NCBI GenBank assembly: GCA_003223295.1
Contig: QHYM01000102.1
Coordinates: forward strand, 1 to 51,937
From: Acidobacteriota bacterium
GTDB lineage: Bacteria > Acidobacteriota > Terriglobia > Acidiferrales > UBA7541
DNA length: 51,937 nucleotides
Direction: 5' to 3'
A program made the translations under genes and the position numbers. How positions within the stretch are numbered: position 1 is the first letter of the stretch; every line of letters starts with the position of its first letter. The notes beneath the pieces were generated by a model. It was not told the origin of the DNA. It did not search any database and worked only from the letters and a program-made list of their open reading frames with translations. This document shows, in pieces, positions 42,172 through 50,296 of this stretch.

Positions 42172-43347
42172 CTACCGCACCGCTGGCTCTGCTACTTCCG
42201 TGGCACTTTTTGCCGAGCGATCTTTCAAGAATCCGCGCGCCGCAAGCAATTCCGCATTCAACAGCGCTGCTCCCGCAGCTCCACGCACCAGATTGTGCGA
42301 GAGCAGCGTGAGCTTTACGTCATGGAGCGGACACTCCCGGATTCTACCGACCACCGCGGCCATTCCTTCTCCCGCCTCGACGTCGCGCCGCGGCTGCGGG
42401 CGGTCCTCTTCGTCCACCACAACCACCGGATGGCGAAGCGCCGTCGGCAAGGAAGCGAGCTCCTCGTCCACTTCAAACGTGCGCAGCGCTTCGCGCACTT
42501 CGTCTAGCGATGCGATCTTCTTCAAGCCCAAAGACACGCACTCGAGATGGCCATGCAGCACAGCCACGCGATTGCAGTGCGCGCTGATGCCCACTCCCGC
42601 CTCAACAAACCTCGCGCCGTCCCACTTGCCCAGCAGCTTCTGCGGCTCCGCCTCCATCTTTTCTTCTTCGCCGCTGATGAACGGCACCACGTTGCTCTGA
42701 ATATCCATGGACGCCACGCCGGGATACCCCGCCCCGGAAATAGCCTGCAGAGTAACCACGAAGATCCTTTCCAGCCCAAACGCCTCCGCCAGCGGCTTCA
42801 GCACCAGCACCAGCCCGGCCGTCGAGCAGTTGGGGTTCGTCACGATAAATCCCGTGTCATAGCCGCGGTTCTTCTGCTGCACGGGAATTGCGTCCAGATG
42901 CGAAGCGTTTACTTCCGGAATCAGCAGCGGCACGTCCGCATCCATCCGGTGATTCTTCGAATTGCTGACCACGGGATAGCCCGCGCGCGCGAAGTCTACC
43001 TCCACCGGGCCCGCAACAGACGAATCCAGCGCCGAGAAAACAAAGTCGCATTCGAGCACCGGCTCCACGCCTTTTACCACCAGGTCCCGCGCCACCTCCG
43101 GAATCGGCGTCTCCAGATGCCAGCGAACCGCTTCGGCATACGTCATTCCCGACGATCGTTCTGAAGCTGCAACTTCCGTCAGCTCAAACCACGGATGCCC
43201 CGCGAGCAGCTTGACCAGTCGTTGCCCGACAATGCCCGTCGCGCCGAGGACCCCGGCCCGCCACTTCTTTTTGACGCTCTTCACGCGCTTTTTCTGCTCG
43301 CTCGGCTCCATTTCACCATTCCTCCCATCTTGAATCTGTAAGCTCAT
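42172..43347 (-). CDS. asd: Aspartate-semialdehyde dehydrogenase (archaeal/fungal-type)
   Basis: A 391-residue enzyme reducing aspartyl phosphate to aspartate semialdehyde, precursor of lysine, threonine, methionine and diaminopimelate. The NADP motif is GVLGATGIVGQRLVKLL. The catalytic Cys is in TNPNCSTAGL and the catalytic His in ISAHCNRVAVLHGH. The lengths and motifs fit the archaeal/yeast-type subgroup rather than E. coli Asd. The start at 43347 overlaps the lysC stop as ATGA, implying coupled translation; an ATG at 43311 with GGAGG is an alternative giving a shorter protein without the SLQIQDG leader. The C-terminal ~15 residues are an odd extension. The operon is lysC-asd, preceded by the threonine leader. 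Confidence 0.93.
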   Translation of the reverse strand: MSLQIQDGRNGEMEPSEQKKRVKSVKKKWRAGVLGATGIVGQRLVKLLAGHPWFELTEVAASERSSGMTYAEAVRWHLETPIPEVARDLVVKGVEPVLECDFVFSALDSSVAGPVEVDFARAGYPVVSNSKNHRMDADVPLLIPEVNASHLDAIPVQQKNRGYDTGFIVTNPNCSTAGLVLVLKPLAEAFGLERIFVVTLQAISGAGYPGVASMDIQSNVVPFISGEEEKMEAEPQKLLGKWDGARFVEAGVGISAHCNRVAVLHGHLECVSLGLKKIASLDEVREALRTFEVDEELASLPTALRHPVVVVDEEDRPQPRRDVEAGEGMAAVVGRIRECPLHDVKLTLLSHNLVRGAAGAALLNAELLAARGFLKDRSAKSATEVAEPAVR

Positions 43348-44387
43348 GCCGCACCTTCCGGAGAAGGCGCGCCGGAAAATTCGCCCGCAGGTCCAATCCG
43401 CGTCCCGCGTGCTTGCGGATTGAAGGTATTGCGTACCCACACCACCATTTCACTTTCCGCGGCCAACGGCAGCACCTTGGGATGCAGCACCTTCGCGCCG
43501 CTCGCCGCCAGCGCACGCGCTTCGTCGTAGCTCAGCTCATGCAGCAGCCGCGCTTCCGCCGTTTCCTGAGGATTTGCCGTATAAATCCCGTCCACATCCG
43601 TCCAGATCACCAGCTCATCGGCGTCCACGACGTGCGCCACGATCGCTCCGGAGAAATCCGAACTGTTGCGCCCGAGTGTGGTAATCCGCCCGTCGGGGGT
43701 CGCTCCGATGAACCCGGTCACTACCGGCACGATTCCTTCCTTTAGTAGCGGAAGAAGAATTTTGCGGCCGCGCTGTTTGCTTTGTTCCAGCAGTGGCTGC
43801 GCGTCGCGAAACGTATCACACGTCAACACGAATTCCGATGAAGTTACGGGCACGGACCTAACGTCCAGCTTCTTCAGCGCCGCCGCGAAAAGCCGGGCGC
43901 TGAACCGCTCGCCGAAAGAAGCCAGCCGGTCAGAAAATTCCGCGGTCGCCGTGCCTTGTTCGCGGCGCACAACTTCGTGCAACAGGTCGCGTCCGAGCAA
44001 TTGCAGCTCGCCGTGCACGCGGCGATTCGTCTCTTCATCCAGCCGCAAATCCTGCAGCACTTCCAGATGCATTTCCAGGATAACTTCTGCTTCTCTCCCC
44101 GCTTGAGGCAGCTTGCCGGCCGCCAGCGCCTTCTCGATCAACAGCAGATGGTCCGTTACGCCCTTCATGGCCGAAACCACTACCGCCACCGTCGATACCG
44201 CGGTCGCCTTTCGCACCAGCCTCGCCGCGTGCAGCATGCGCTCCGCTCCCAGGAGTGAGCTCCCGCCAAACTTAAACGCTACTACTTTTGCGTGGCTCTC
44301 ACCGACCCCGCCGCGCCAAAGTGCCTCCCTTTGTCTCGCGGCAGGGTTTCGTTCCGCTGCTTCTTCCTGCACATTTTCCCGGTTCAT
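43344..44387 (-). CDS. lysC: Aspartokinase without ACT regulatory domains
   Basis: A 347-residue kinase making aspartyl phosphate, the first step of the aspartate family pathway. The ATG at 44387 has AGGAG eight bases before it. The amino-acid kinase domain is complete: VVAFKFGGSSLLG at the N-terminus, VVVSAMKGVTD, FSDRLASFGERFSARL, GFIGATPDGRITTLGRNSSD (nucleotide/aspartate region), WTDVDGIYTANP and LSYDEARALAASGAKVLHPK. The protein stops about 30 residues after this at RNTFNPQARGTRIGP and lacks the two ACT domains (about 120-150 residues) that bind lysine or threonine in most aspartokinases. Allosteric feedback is therefore unlikely. A threonine-rich leader and attenuator lie upstream. Confidence 0.93.
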   Translation of the reverse strand: MNRENVQEEAAERNPAARQREALWRGGVGESHAKVVAFKFGGSSLLGAERMLHAARLVRKATAVSTVAVVVSAMKGVTDHLLLIEKALAAGKLPQAGREAEVILEMHLEVLQDLRLDEETNRRVHGELQLLGRDLLHEVVRREQGTATAEFSDRLASFGERFSARLFAAALKKLDVRSVPVTSSEFVLTCDTFRDAQPLLEQSKQRGRKILLPLLKEGIVPVVTGFIGATPDGRITTLGRNSSDFSGAIVAHVVDADELVIWTDVDGIYTANPQETAEARLLHELSYDEARALAASGAKVLHPKVLPLAAESEMVVWVRNTFNPQARGTRIGPAGEFSGAPSPEGAA

Positions 44388-44439
44388 GACTTGCGCTCCT
44401 GGTCTCCATTCTCAAGTCCGGCTGGAGCGTCTCTGGAGG

Positions 44440-44487
44440 GGCTTAAAAGAAGAAACCCACCGCCAGGTTCGCTTCTGGCGGTGGGTT
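44440..44487 (-). terminator. Transcription attenuator hairpin in the lysC-asd leader
   Basis: Read on the minus strand, a perfect 13-bp stem (AACCCACCGCCAG with CTGGCGGTGGGTT), 8-base loop, followed by TCTTCTTTT. It lies 19 bases after the stop of the threonine-rich leader peptide and about 50 bases before lysC. The 5' arm contains CCACCGCC, which can instead pair with GGCGCGTGG in the leader coding region (44519-44527), an antiterminator of 8 bp with one bulged C. The stem and U-run are seen; the switching is inferred from the thr and trp type attenuation model. Confidence 0.82.
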
Positions 44488-44506
44488 GGAAACTTTTTCT
44501 ATCCTG

Positions 44507-44566
44507 CTAGCTGTTTCTCCACGCGCCCGAAGCGGTAATAGTCTTCGTAGTCGAGGTAGTCGACAT
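44507..44566 (-). CDS. Threonine-rich leader peptide of the lysC-asd operon
   Basis: A 19-codon ORF from the ATG at 44566 to TAG at 44507-44509 on the minus strand. The product is MSTTSTTKTITASGAWRNS: 6 of 19 residues are threonine, with one isoleucine. Its composition resembles ThrL of the E. coli thr operon. The codons ACU, ACC and ACG are all used. A CGAAG/CTTCG pair flanks the last Thr codons and could form a pause hairpin. It is followed at 19 bases by the terminator hairpin and then lysC. The ribosome-binding site is weak (GAAGCG, about 12 bases upstream). When threonyl-tRNA is scarce, ribosome stalling would free the antiterminator segment; when Thr is plentiful, translation to the stop would let the terminator form. 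This mechanism is inferred; the ORF and hairpin are seen. Confidence 0.8.
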   Translation of the reverse strand: MSTTSTTKTITASGAWRNS

Positions 44567-44729
44567 GGACTTAATTCGCTTCGTGGCGATGGACATCATT
44601 ACGTACTCAGCCTACCACGCCCCTTCCTGGAAAAAAAGCACCATTTTTCGCGGCCCCTTTACTGATAAGCGGTCCTGCCTTCAACTCGCCATTCGCATCG
44701 ATGGGGCTTGCATTCAGAATGAGTACGCT

Positions 44730-44954
44730 ATGGCGAAAACGGTTAGGTGTGATATCTGTGGGGGACTGTACAATCAACGTCACCTCAGTTCGCACAAGCG
44801 TCTCTCCCACGGCAAGCGTGAAAAGCCTGCTGGCTTTTCCAAGCAGGAACCGCCGAGCATAGAGATGATTGTTTCCCTGTACAAGCAATTGCCGGAGAAG
44901 CAGAAAAAGGAAGTGCTCGACCGCCTTGCATCCGGGGACCAAACAGAGCTCTAG
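44730..44954 (+). CDS. Small C2H2 zinc-finger-like protein
   Basis: A 74-residue protein starting at the ATG at 44730. The N-terminal half carries CDICGGLYNQRHLSSHKRLS then H, a C-x2-C-x11-H-x4-H pattern very close to the classic C2H2 finger. The C-terminal half is a helical, Lys/Glu-rich segment (PPSIEMIVSLYKQLPEKQKK). Such fingers occur in bacteria in the Ros/MucR family and in small unknown proteins; this one lacks the longer Ros fold. It is likely a nucleic-acid- or protein-binding factor. The longer frame from 44565 overlaps the threonine leader on the other strand and is not preferred. The ribosome-binding site is weak. Confidence 0.7.
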   Translation: MAKTVRCDICGGLYNQRHLSSHKRLSHGKREKPAGFSKQEPPSIEMIVSLYKQLPEKQKKEVLDRLASGDQTEL

Positions 44955-45003
44955 CCGAAAGATGAGCGGCGTAGGACCGGCATTCTTGCCTGTCCTCTTC
45001 CTG

Positions 45004-46152
45004 TCAGCTGTGGGCCGCAGAGGACTTCAGAAGGATATTCAGATCATCCGGATGAATCGCGCAAAGCTGTGCGTCTTCTCGCTCAATGTTCCCGTTGCGT
45101 GTCAGCGTCACTAACGATTCCTCCAGAGTGAACGAGCCGCGTTTTTTCGTGAGTGGGATCTCCTGATGGAGATACTGCAGATTGTTTCTGCGGATATGAT
45201 GCCGCGCGCCATACCCAACCATCAGCAGTTCCGCTGCGGGAACGCGGCCGCCGTTCTTGGTCGGCAGCAGAATCTGCGTCAGCACTGCGGCAAGCGCCAT
45301 CGCCAGTTCTTGCCGAATAGCGTTCTGCCGCTCCACCGGGAACGAATCGGTGATTCGCGCTACGGTCGAAGCCACATCCGTCGTGTGCAGCGTCGAGAGA
45401 ACCAGGTGTCCTGTTTCCGCCGCCACTACCGCAATGCGCATAGTCTCCGCGTCGCGCATTTCGCCGACCACGATAACGTCTGGAGCTTGTCTTAGCGCGG
45501 CGCGCAATGCCGTCGGGAAATCCGGCGCATCCGTGCCGATCTCCACCTGCTCGATCACGCTGCGCAGGTTTTTGTGCTCATACTCGATGGGATCCTCGAT
45601 GGTTACGATGTGCCGTGGCTCCCGGGCATTGATCTCATGGATCAACGCGGAAAGCGTCGTGGACTTGCCCGAGCCCGCCGGGCCGCCGATCAGCACTAGT
45701 CCACGCGGCAAATGCGCCAGGTTTCCGACCGTCGGCGGCAAGTGGAGGTCCTGCAGAGCTGGCACGCTGGTGGGCAACGCGCGAATCGCCGCGGCCGCGC
45801 GCCCGCGTTCGCGATGTAGATTGATTCGGAATCGCCCCACGCCCTCAATGCGGTAGGACGAGTCGGCAATCATCGTTTCTCGGTAGAGCCGCAGCGCGTT
45901 CTGGGAAAGCGCCGGAAGAACGGCAGCCTCAATCTCGGGACCATCCAGAGCGGTTGGCTCCAATTTGCGTACCTCGCCTTGTACGCGCACGCAGGGCGGT
46001 GCATCTTCCACCAACAAAAGGTCGCTTCCGCCCCGGCTCACCAGCATGTTGAGCCATTGGTCCAACCGGCCCGTTGCCGCAGAGTCAGTGTTCTCGGAGC
46101 GGCCACCGCTGAGTTCCCGAGCCAGTTGATTCAGTTCTTCGGGATTGTCCAT
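45004..46152 (-). CDS. PilT-family type IV pilus retraction ATPase
   Basis: A 382-residue secretion ATPase of the PilT/PilU kind. An N-terminal PAS-like domain (about 25-115) is followed by the ATPase core: Walker A GPAGSGKSTT, the Asp box with IVTIEDPIEYEH, Walker B DVIVVGEMRD and the His box GHLVLSTLHTTD. The C-terminal part has AELLMVGYGARHHIRRNN, similar to the AIRNLIRE region of PilT but divergent, so it could be PilU or a paralogue. It would power pilus retraction at the inner-membrane base. GAGGCGGCG stands just before the ATG at 46152. No other pilus gene is next to it. Confidence 0.9.
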   Translation of the reverse strand: MDNPEELNQLARELSGGRSENTDSAATGRLDQWLNMLVSRGGSDLLLVEDAPPCVRVQGEVRKLEPTALDGPEIEAAVLPALSQNALRLYRETMIADSSYRIEGVGRFRINLHRERGRAAAAIRALPTSVPALQDLHLPPTVGNLAHLPRGLVLIGGPAGSGKSTTLSALIHEINAREPRHIVTIEDPIEYEHKNLRSVIEQVEIGTDAPDFPTALRAALRQAPDVIVVGEMRDAETMRIAVVAAETGHLVLSTLHTTDVASTVARITDSFPVERQNAIRQELAMALAAVLTQILLPTKNGGRVPAAELLMVGYGARHHIRRNNLQYLHQEIPLTKKRGSFTLEESLVTLTRNGNIEREDAQLCAIHPDDLNILLKSSAAHS

Positions 46153-46316
46153 CGCCGCCTCATCTTAGACGCGCTAGAGGGAAGTCTGGCCCACGGCTCG
46201 CGCAATGTCCAGCCAGTTCTAGGAAATGCACTAAAAAGGATTGCGGCAAGCAGCCCCTATGGGCTAACTTGCCTGCCCTCAAGACCTATCGAAACTCGAG
46301 CTGAGGAGTCACGAGC

Positions 46317-46808
46317 ATGGTACACAAAACTGCAATGCGATTGGCGATCGGCGGATTATTCGTCGCAGGCATGTTGGCAAGCACGCTTGCGCAGATGCCC
46401 AACCCTTACGGCGCGCCGATTAGCCTCGAGAATGCCAAGAAAGCTGCCGCGCCTGCGCTGGCCGAGGCGGAGAAGAATCACTGGAACATGGCAGTGGCCA
46501 TCGTGGATGCCTCCGGCAACCTCGTTTATTACGAAAAGATGGACAACACGCAACTCGGCAGCGCCAACGTCGCGATTGACAAGGCGCGTTCCGCCGCCCT
46601 GTTTAAGCGGCCGACCAAAGCTCTCCAGGATGCCCTGGCGGCGGGCGGAGATGGATGGCGGATTCTTCGCGTGCAAGGCGCCGTCCCTGTCGAGGGCGGC
46701 ATTCCGCTGGTGATGGATGGAAGAATTGTGGGAGCGATTGGCGTTTCTGGCGCCACCAGTGCACAGGATGCGCAGTGCGCCAAAGCCGGCGCCGACGCCA
46801 TCAAGTAG
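46317..46808 (+). CDS. Exported HbpS/GlcG-family haem-binding-like protein
   Basis: A 163-residue protein with a signal peptide (IGGLFVAGMLASTLAQ) and a HbpS/GlcG (DUF336) domain. Typical segments are seen: ISLENAKKAAAPALAEAEKN, MAVAIVDASGNLVYYEKMDN, GSANVAIDKARSAALFKRPT, GIPLVMDGRIVGAIGVSGAT and AQDAQCAKAGADAI. HbpS binds haem and modulates redox signalling outside the membrane; GlcG is linked to glycolate metabolism. The location outside the membrane fits the HbpS type. GAGGAG lies eight bases before the ATG. It is followed closely by the M20 gene and could be co-transcribed. Confidence 0.88.
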   Translation: MVHKTAMRLAIGGLFVAGMLASTLAQMPNPYGAPISLENAKKAAAPALAEAEKNHWNMAVAIVDASGNLVYYEKMDNTQLGSANVAIDKARSAALFKRPTKALQDALAAGGDGWRILRVQGAVPVEGGIPLVMDGRIVGAIGVSGATSAQDAQCAKAGADAIK

Positions 46809-46879
46809 CGTGGCGGCTGCTGCACTGACACTTTGCTGCGATTTATGCCGCTGATCTTCACGAGCCTGGAGGTGCGTTC

Positions 46880-48313
46880 ATGAAGAAGACGTTTGCGAGC
46901 GTGTTGCTTGCTTTGGTGTTTGTTACTCCTTCTTTCGCGCAGGAAACTCCGACGGAACGAGAAGCCGCGCGCGACGTGGTCAAGCAAATCAATGCCCTAA
47001 GCCAATCCCTCGGAGTCCAGGCGATGGTGGCGAAGCTTTCCGCGCCCGACAAAGGGCGTGACGAAGTCATCGCGCGCGTGAAGCAATTGATGCAGTCCGA
47101 GCTTCTGCCCATGAGCGACTGGATCACGCAGCATCCCGAAATCGGCTTTCAAGAAACGCAGGCAGTGGCAAAACTTACTGCGTATCTCCAAGCGCACGAT
47201 TTTGAAGTGACCATGCCGGTGGCTGGCCTGGCCACTGCCTTCATTGCGAAATACAAGCGCGGCGCACCCGGCCCCAATCTCGGCGTCATTCTCGAATACG
47301 ACGCGCTCCGCGGCACCAAGGGCGCGTTTCATGGTGACCAGCACAGCGCGCAAGGTCCAGTGGGCATGGCTGCCGCCGTCGCCATCGCGGAGTTCCTCAC
47401 GCGCACGCACACTCCCGGCACGGTCACCGTTTATGGTTGTCCCGGCGAAGAAATGATGCCGCCCGAAGCGAAAACAGTGATGATGGAAGCGGGTGTGTTC
47501 AAGGGCGCGGACATTATCGTGCGGAGCCATTCCTTCGCCACAACTTCAAGGTCGGCCGCTGGCTTTGGCACCTGCTGCATGAATATTGACGGCGTGAAGT
47601 ACACCTTCTACGGCGCGCCAGCGCATCAACTGACCGCCTGGAATGGGCGCAACGCCCTGGAGGCGGTGATCAAGCTCTTCAATAACATTGATAGCGTCCG
47701 CAGCAATATAAGGCCGGAAGCGCGGATCCAGGGTGTGATCACCGAAGGCGGCGCTGCGCCGAATGTGGTGCCGGACAAGACCTCGGCGGATTTTTATATT
47801 CGCTACCCGGACGGCGTCTATCTCGAGCAGGTTGCCCAATGGGTGGATGACGCAGCACGCGCCGCCGCCTTGGCTACTGGCACCAAAGTGAAAATCGACC
47901 ATTATGGAAAGGACGCGGATGGCATTTCGCTCGCCACCCTCGAGGAACTGGCTTTCGCTTACATGAAGCAATTTGGCGCGACCGGCGTGGAGCCGGAGCC
48001 CGGCAAGCCCAAAGGCTTCGAAGAGACCGGCAGCGTTTCGAGCCAGATTCCCGGCATTGGCGTGTCGGCAAAGTCTTCGAACTTCTCAAATCATACTTAC
48101 GGGATGGAAGCGGACGCGCTCAAGGAAATCGGGCAGGAAGGTTTCTTGATTGATGCGGAAACAATGGCCGCGATCCTGTATGACTATGCTTTGCATCCTG
48201 AGCTGCGCGATGCCGTAAAGACCGAATTCACGCGCATCCAGGGGCTCTTTGGCGAATATCAGTCGGCGCTGCAGAAGGCCTACCCAAAACCCGAAATCGC
48301 CGAGCCGAAGTAG
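46880..48313 (+). CDS. Exported M20-family amidohydrolase (AbgB-like)
   Basis: A 477-residue secreted peptidase/amidohydrolase. The ATG at 46880 has CTGGAGGTG six bases before it. Residues 1-20 are a signal peptide. The M20D fold is seen: HPEIGFQETQAVAKLTAYL, LGVILEYDALRG, CPGEEMMPPEAK with the catalytic glutamates, IIVRSHSFA, a dimerisation lid (YTFYGAPAHQLTAWNGRNAL) and NFSNHTYGMEAD with the last metal His. The usual GHACGHN motif reads FHGDQHSAQ: Cys is replaced by Asp in the metal site, which can still bind zinc, as in M20A. It may hydrolyse N-acylated amino acids or aminobenzoyl-glutamate in the periplasm. Confidence 0.9.
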   Translation: MKKTFASVLLALVFVTPSFAQETPTEREAARDVVKQINALSQSLGVQAMVAKLSAPDKGRDEVIARVKQLMQSELLPMSDWITQHPEIGFQETQAVAKLTAYLQAHDFEVTMPVAGLATAFIAKYKRGAPGPNLGVILEYDALRGTKGAFHGDQHSAQGPVGMAAAVAIAEFLTRTHTPGTVTVYGCPGEEMMPPEAKTVMMEAGVFKGADIIVRSHSFATTSRSAAGFGTCCMNIDGVKYTFYGAPAHQLTAWNGRNALEAVIKLFNNIDSVRSNIRPEARIQGVITEGGAAPNVVPDKTSADFYIRYPDGVYLEQVAQWVDDAARAAALATGTKVKIDHYGKDADGISLATLEELAFAYMKQFGATGVEPEPGKPKGFEETGSVSSQIPGIGVSAKSSNFSNHTYGMEADALKEIGQEGFLIDAETMAAILYDYALHPELRDAVKTEFTRIQGLFGEYQSALQKAYPKPEIAEPK

Positions 48314-48395
48314 CGGAGAAAGAGACGCTCCGGCTTGACGTAAGTGCGACCGCAACCTTTAGATTAGCGTCGAGAAAGTTTCCAAACGGTGAGAA

Positions 48396-48893
48396 GTGGC
48401 GGGAAAGACGATTTACTTGTCGCTGGGTTCGAACATCGGAGACCGCGATAAAAGTCTGCGCACCGCGATTTCCAAACTCGGTGAGGCGAAGGTGCGCGTG
48501 ACACGCGTCTCCTCGTTCTACGAGACCGAGCCGGTGGATTTGCGCGAGCAGCCGTGGTTTCTGAATTGCGTCGTGCAAGGCGAGACAGAGATTCCGGCCT
48601 TAGATTTGTTGCGGGCACTGCGTGAAATCGAATCGCGCATGGGCAGCAAGAAACTCGTGCCCAAAGGCCCGCGGCTGATCGACGTTGACATTTTGCTTTA
48701 CGGAAACGAGATCATCGACACGCCAGAATTGCAGGTTCCGCATCCGCGCATGCTCCAGCGCAGATTCGTGCTCGTGCCACTGGCTGAAATCGCCCCGAGC
48801 TTGAAGCATCCTTCGTGGAAAGCAACAGCCGGGGAGTTGCTAGCTAATCTGAGCGATGCCAGTGTGGCGCGCAAATTTGAAGCTTCCAAATAG
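48396..48893 (+). CDS. folK: 2-amino-4-hydroxy-6-hydroxymethyldihydropteridine diphosphokinase
   Basis: A 165-residue enzyme of folate synthesis that transfers pyrophosphate to the pterin. The start is GTG at 48396. Family motifs: YLSLGSNIGDRDKSLRTAI, SSFYETEPVDLREQPWFLNC, IESRMGSKKLVPKGPRLIDV followed by DILLYGNEII (the RxIDVDIL motif) and VPHPRMLQRRFVLVPLAEIA. All pterin- and ATP-binding blocks are present and the length is normal. It follows the M20 gene by 82 bases. No folB or folP is near. Confidence 0.96.
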   Translation: MAGKTIYLSLGSNIGDRDKSLRTAISKLGEAKVRVTRVSSFYETEPVDLREQPWFLNCVVQGETEIPALDLLRALREIESRMGSKKLVPKGPRLIDVDILLYGNEIIDTPELQVPHPRMLQRRFVLVPLAEIAPSLKHPSWKATAGELLANLSDASVARKFEASK

Positions 48894-48958
48894 AGGACGC
48901 GCCCTTCGTTCCTCTGGGTAAACTGAAGCGCGCCACTAAATGAATCGCCACGGATTCC

Positions 48959-50131
48959 TCAGCTCGTGCGGTGCAGCAGGAGCCGGTGAAGTTTCATTGG
49001 TTTCGGCTGCAGCGCTTCGAGCTCGATTTCCGCGAGACGGCCTTCGGTGATCTCGCTCCAGCGGTAGACGCCCGGCTCGGTCTCCATCGTTTCGCGGCCA
49101 TTCAATCGCCGCAGGAATTCGCTGGCGCCTTCGCGCGAAGCCACGGTGCGTACCGTGGGGCGAGCGAGCGCTTCCACCGCATAGCTGCGCAAGAGTTTGT
49201 GCCAATAGTGATCAAAGAGGTCGCCGGAAGCAAAAATATCGCTCCAGGCGACTTCACCGCCGTAGGCGACGACCACGCCGACAACGCGCTCGCCCTTTAG
49301 CCCGTAAGTCGCGCTGGCAAAGCGGCGCTGCACTTCGGCAACGAAATCGTCAATGGAGACGCCGACTGCGCTCGACTGATAAATTTTCTCGTAGGCTTCC
49401 GTGTGCGCGTTGCCGGCGATAGCGGATTGCAGTCGGCTTTCGGAAATCTGTGCCGGAGGAGCTGCAGCCGGTTTTGCGGCGGTCGAGCCGCTGCGAACCG
49501 CTGCCCACACATCGGTTTGTTTCTGGTCTACCGCAGCTTTCTCGCGCACGCTGGGATGAACGATCGTCAATGCCGCGGCAAACTGCGAGCTGCCGGTCCA
49601 CCGTCCGTGCTCGACGCAAAACACGTCCAACGGAAGTGGTGGCGCGCCCACCGGCACAATGCGATCTTTGCCGATCACGCGGTCCTGTTTGCCGCCGCTG
49701 ACCAGTTCGCCCGCGAGCAGCAGGAGCGGGTGCTTGCTGCGATTGAGCAGCACAAGTTGATTCACCGAAGCTCCGGTGGTCTGTGGAATGTAAACCGGAC
49801 GGCCGTCGCGCCCGCGCACCATTTCTTCGGAGCCGCGTTCGCGAACCACGACTTCTCCCGTGGCCAGGCCTTCTTCCAAAGTTAAAAAGGCGCTGGTGTC
49901 CTGCCCGTAAGAGGCGACTACGGGAAAGATGGAAATGTTTTCGTAGGTAACGGGATCCAGAATCCGCCAATCTCCCTCTGGTTTTGGCTGCGGCGCGGGT
50001 GGTGAAGCAGGCGTAGCGGCCGGTTGCGTATTCGAATCGAAGTCTGACCCGGGGCGAACAGAAGCCAGACCGCCGAGTGTGATGAATCCCAGGAATCCGC
50101 CGATAATGGCGGCAAAGATCGAGCGCTCCAT
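48959..50131 (-). CDS. Membrane-anchored DUF6569/ARPP-1-like protein
   Basis: A 390-residue protein with an N-terminal hydrophobic segment (FAAIIGGFLGFITLGGLA) serving as signal anchor, then a Pro/Ala-rich linker. The body resembles the ARPP-1/DUF6569 domain: ILDPVTYENISIFPVVAS, then LTLEEGLATGEVVVRE, LLLAGELVSGGKQDRVIGKD and RIVPVG. A second part (about 260-330) has DDFVAEVQRRFASATYGLKG and HKLLRSYAVEAL. The function of the family is unknown. The ATG at 50131 has AGGAG six bases before it. It is convergent with folK. Confidence 0.72.
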   Translation of the reverse strand: MERSIFAAIIGGFLGFITLGGLASVRPGSDFDSNTQPAATPASPPAPQPKPEGDWRILDPVTYENISIFPVVASYGQDTSAFLTLEEGLATGEVVVRERGSEEMVRGRDGRPVYIPQTTGASVNQLVLLNRSKHPLLLLAGELVSGGKQDRVIGKDRIVPVGAPPLPLDVFCVEHGRWTGSSQFAAALTIVHPSVREKAAVDQKQTDVWAAVRSGSTAAKPAAAPPAQISESRLQSAIAGNAHTEAYEKIYQSSAVGVSIDDFVAEVQRRFASATYGLKGERVVGVVVAYGGEVAWSDIFASGDLFDHYWHKLLRSYAVEALARPTVRTVASREGASEFLRRLNGRETMETEPGVYRWSEITEGRLAEIELEALQPKPMKLHRLLLHRTS

Positions 50132-50296
50132 AAATCACTCCTATGCGTGAACTAGCACCCTCTCGCGGTGAGCGGCCGAGATGGCGGCTCAGGGTTAGAA
50201 CGACGAGCGCAGGATTTCTTGCAGAGGTTTTTGACAAGAAAGCCGCACGGTTAGAGGAAATCGGCTAAGGGCTATGCGATTTCGTAGGGATGTAGG

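Noticed and set aside
45979-46713. 244-residue plus-strand frame
   Set aside because: Overlaps the pilT start antisense and the HbpS-like gene out of frame; shadow.
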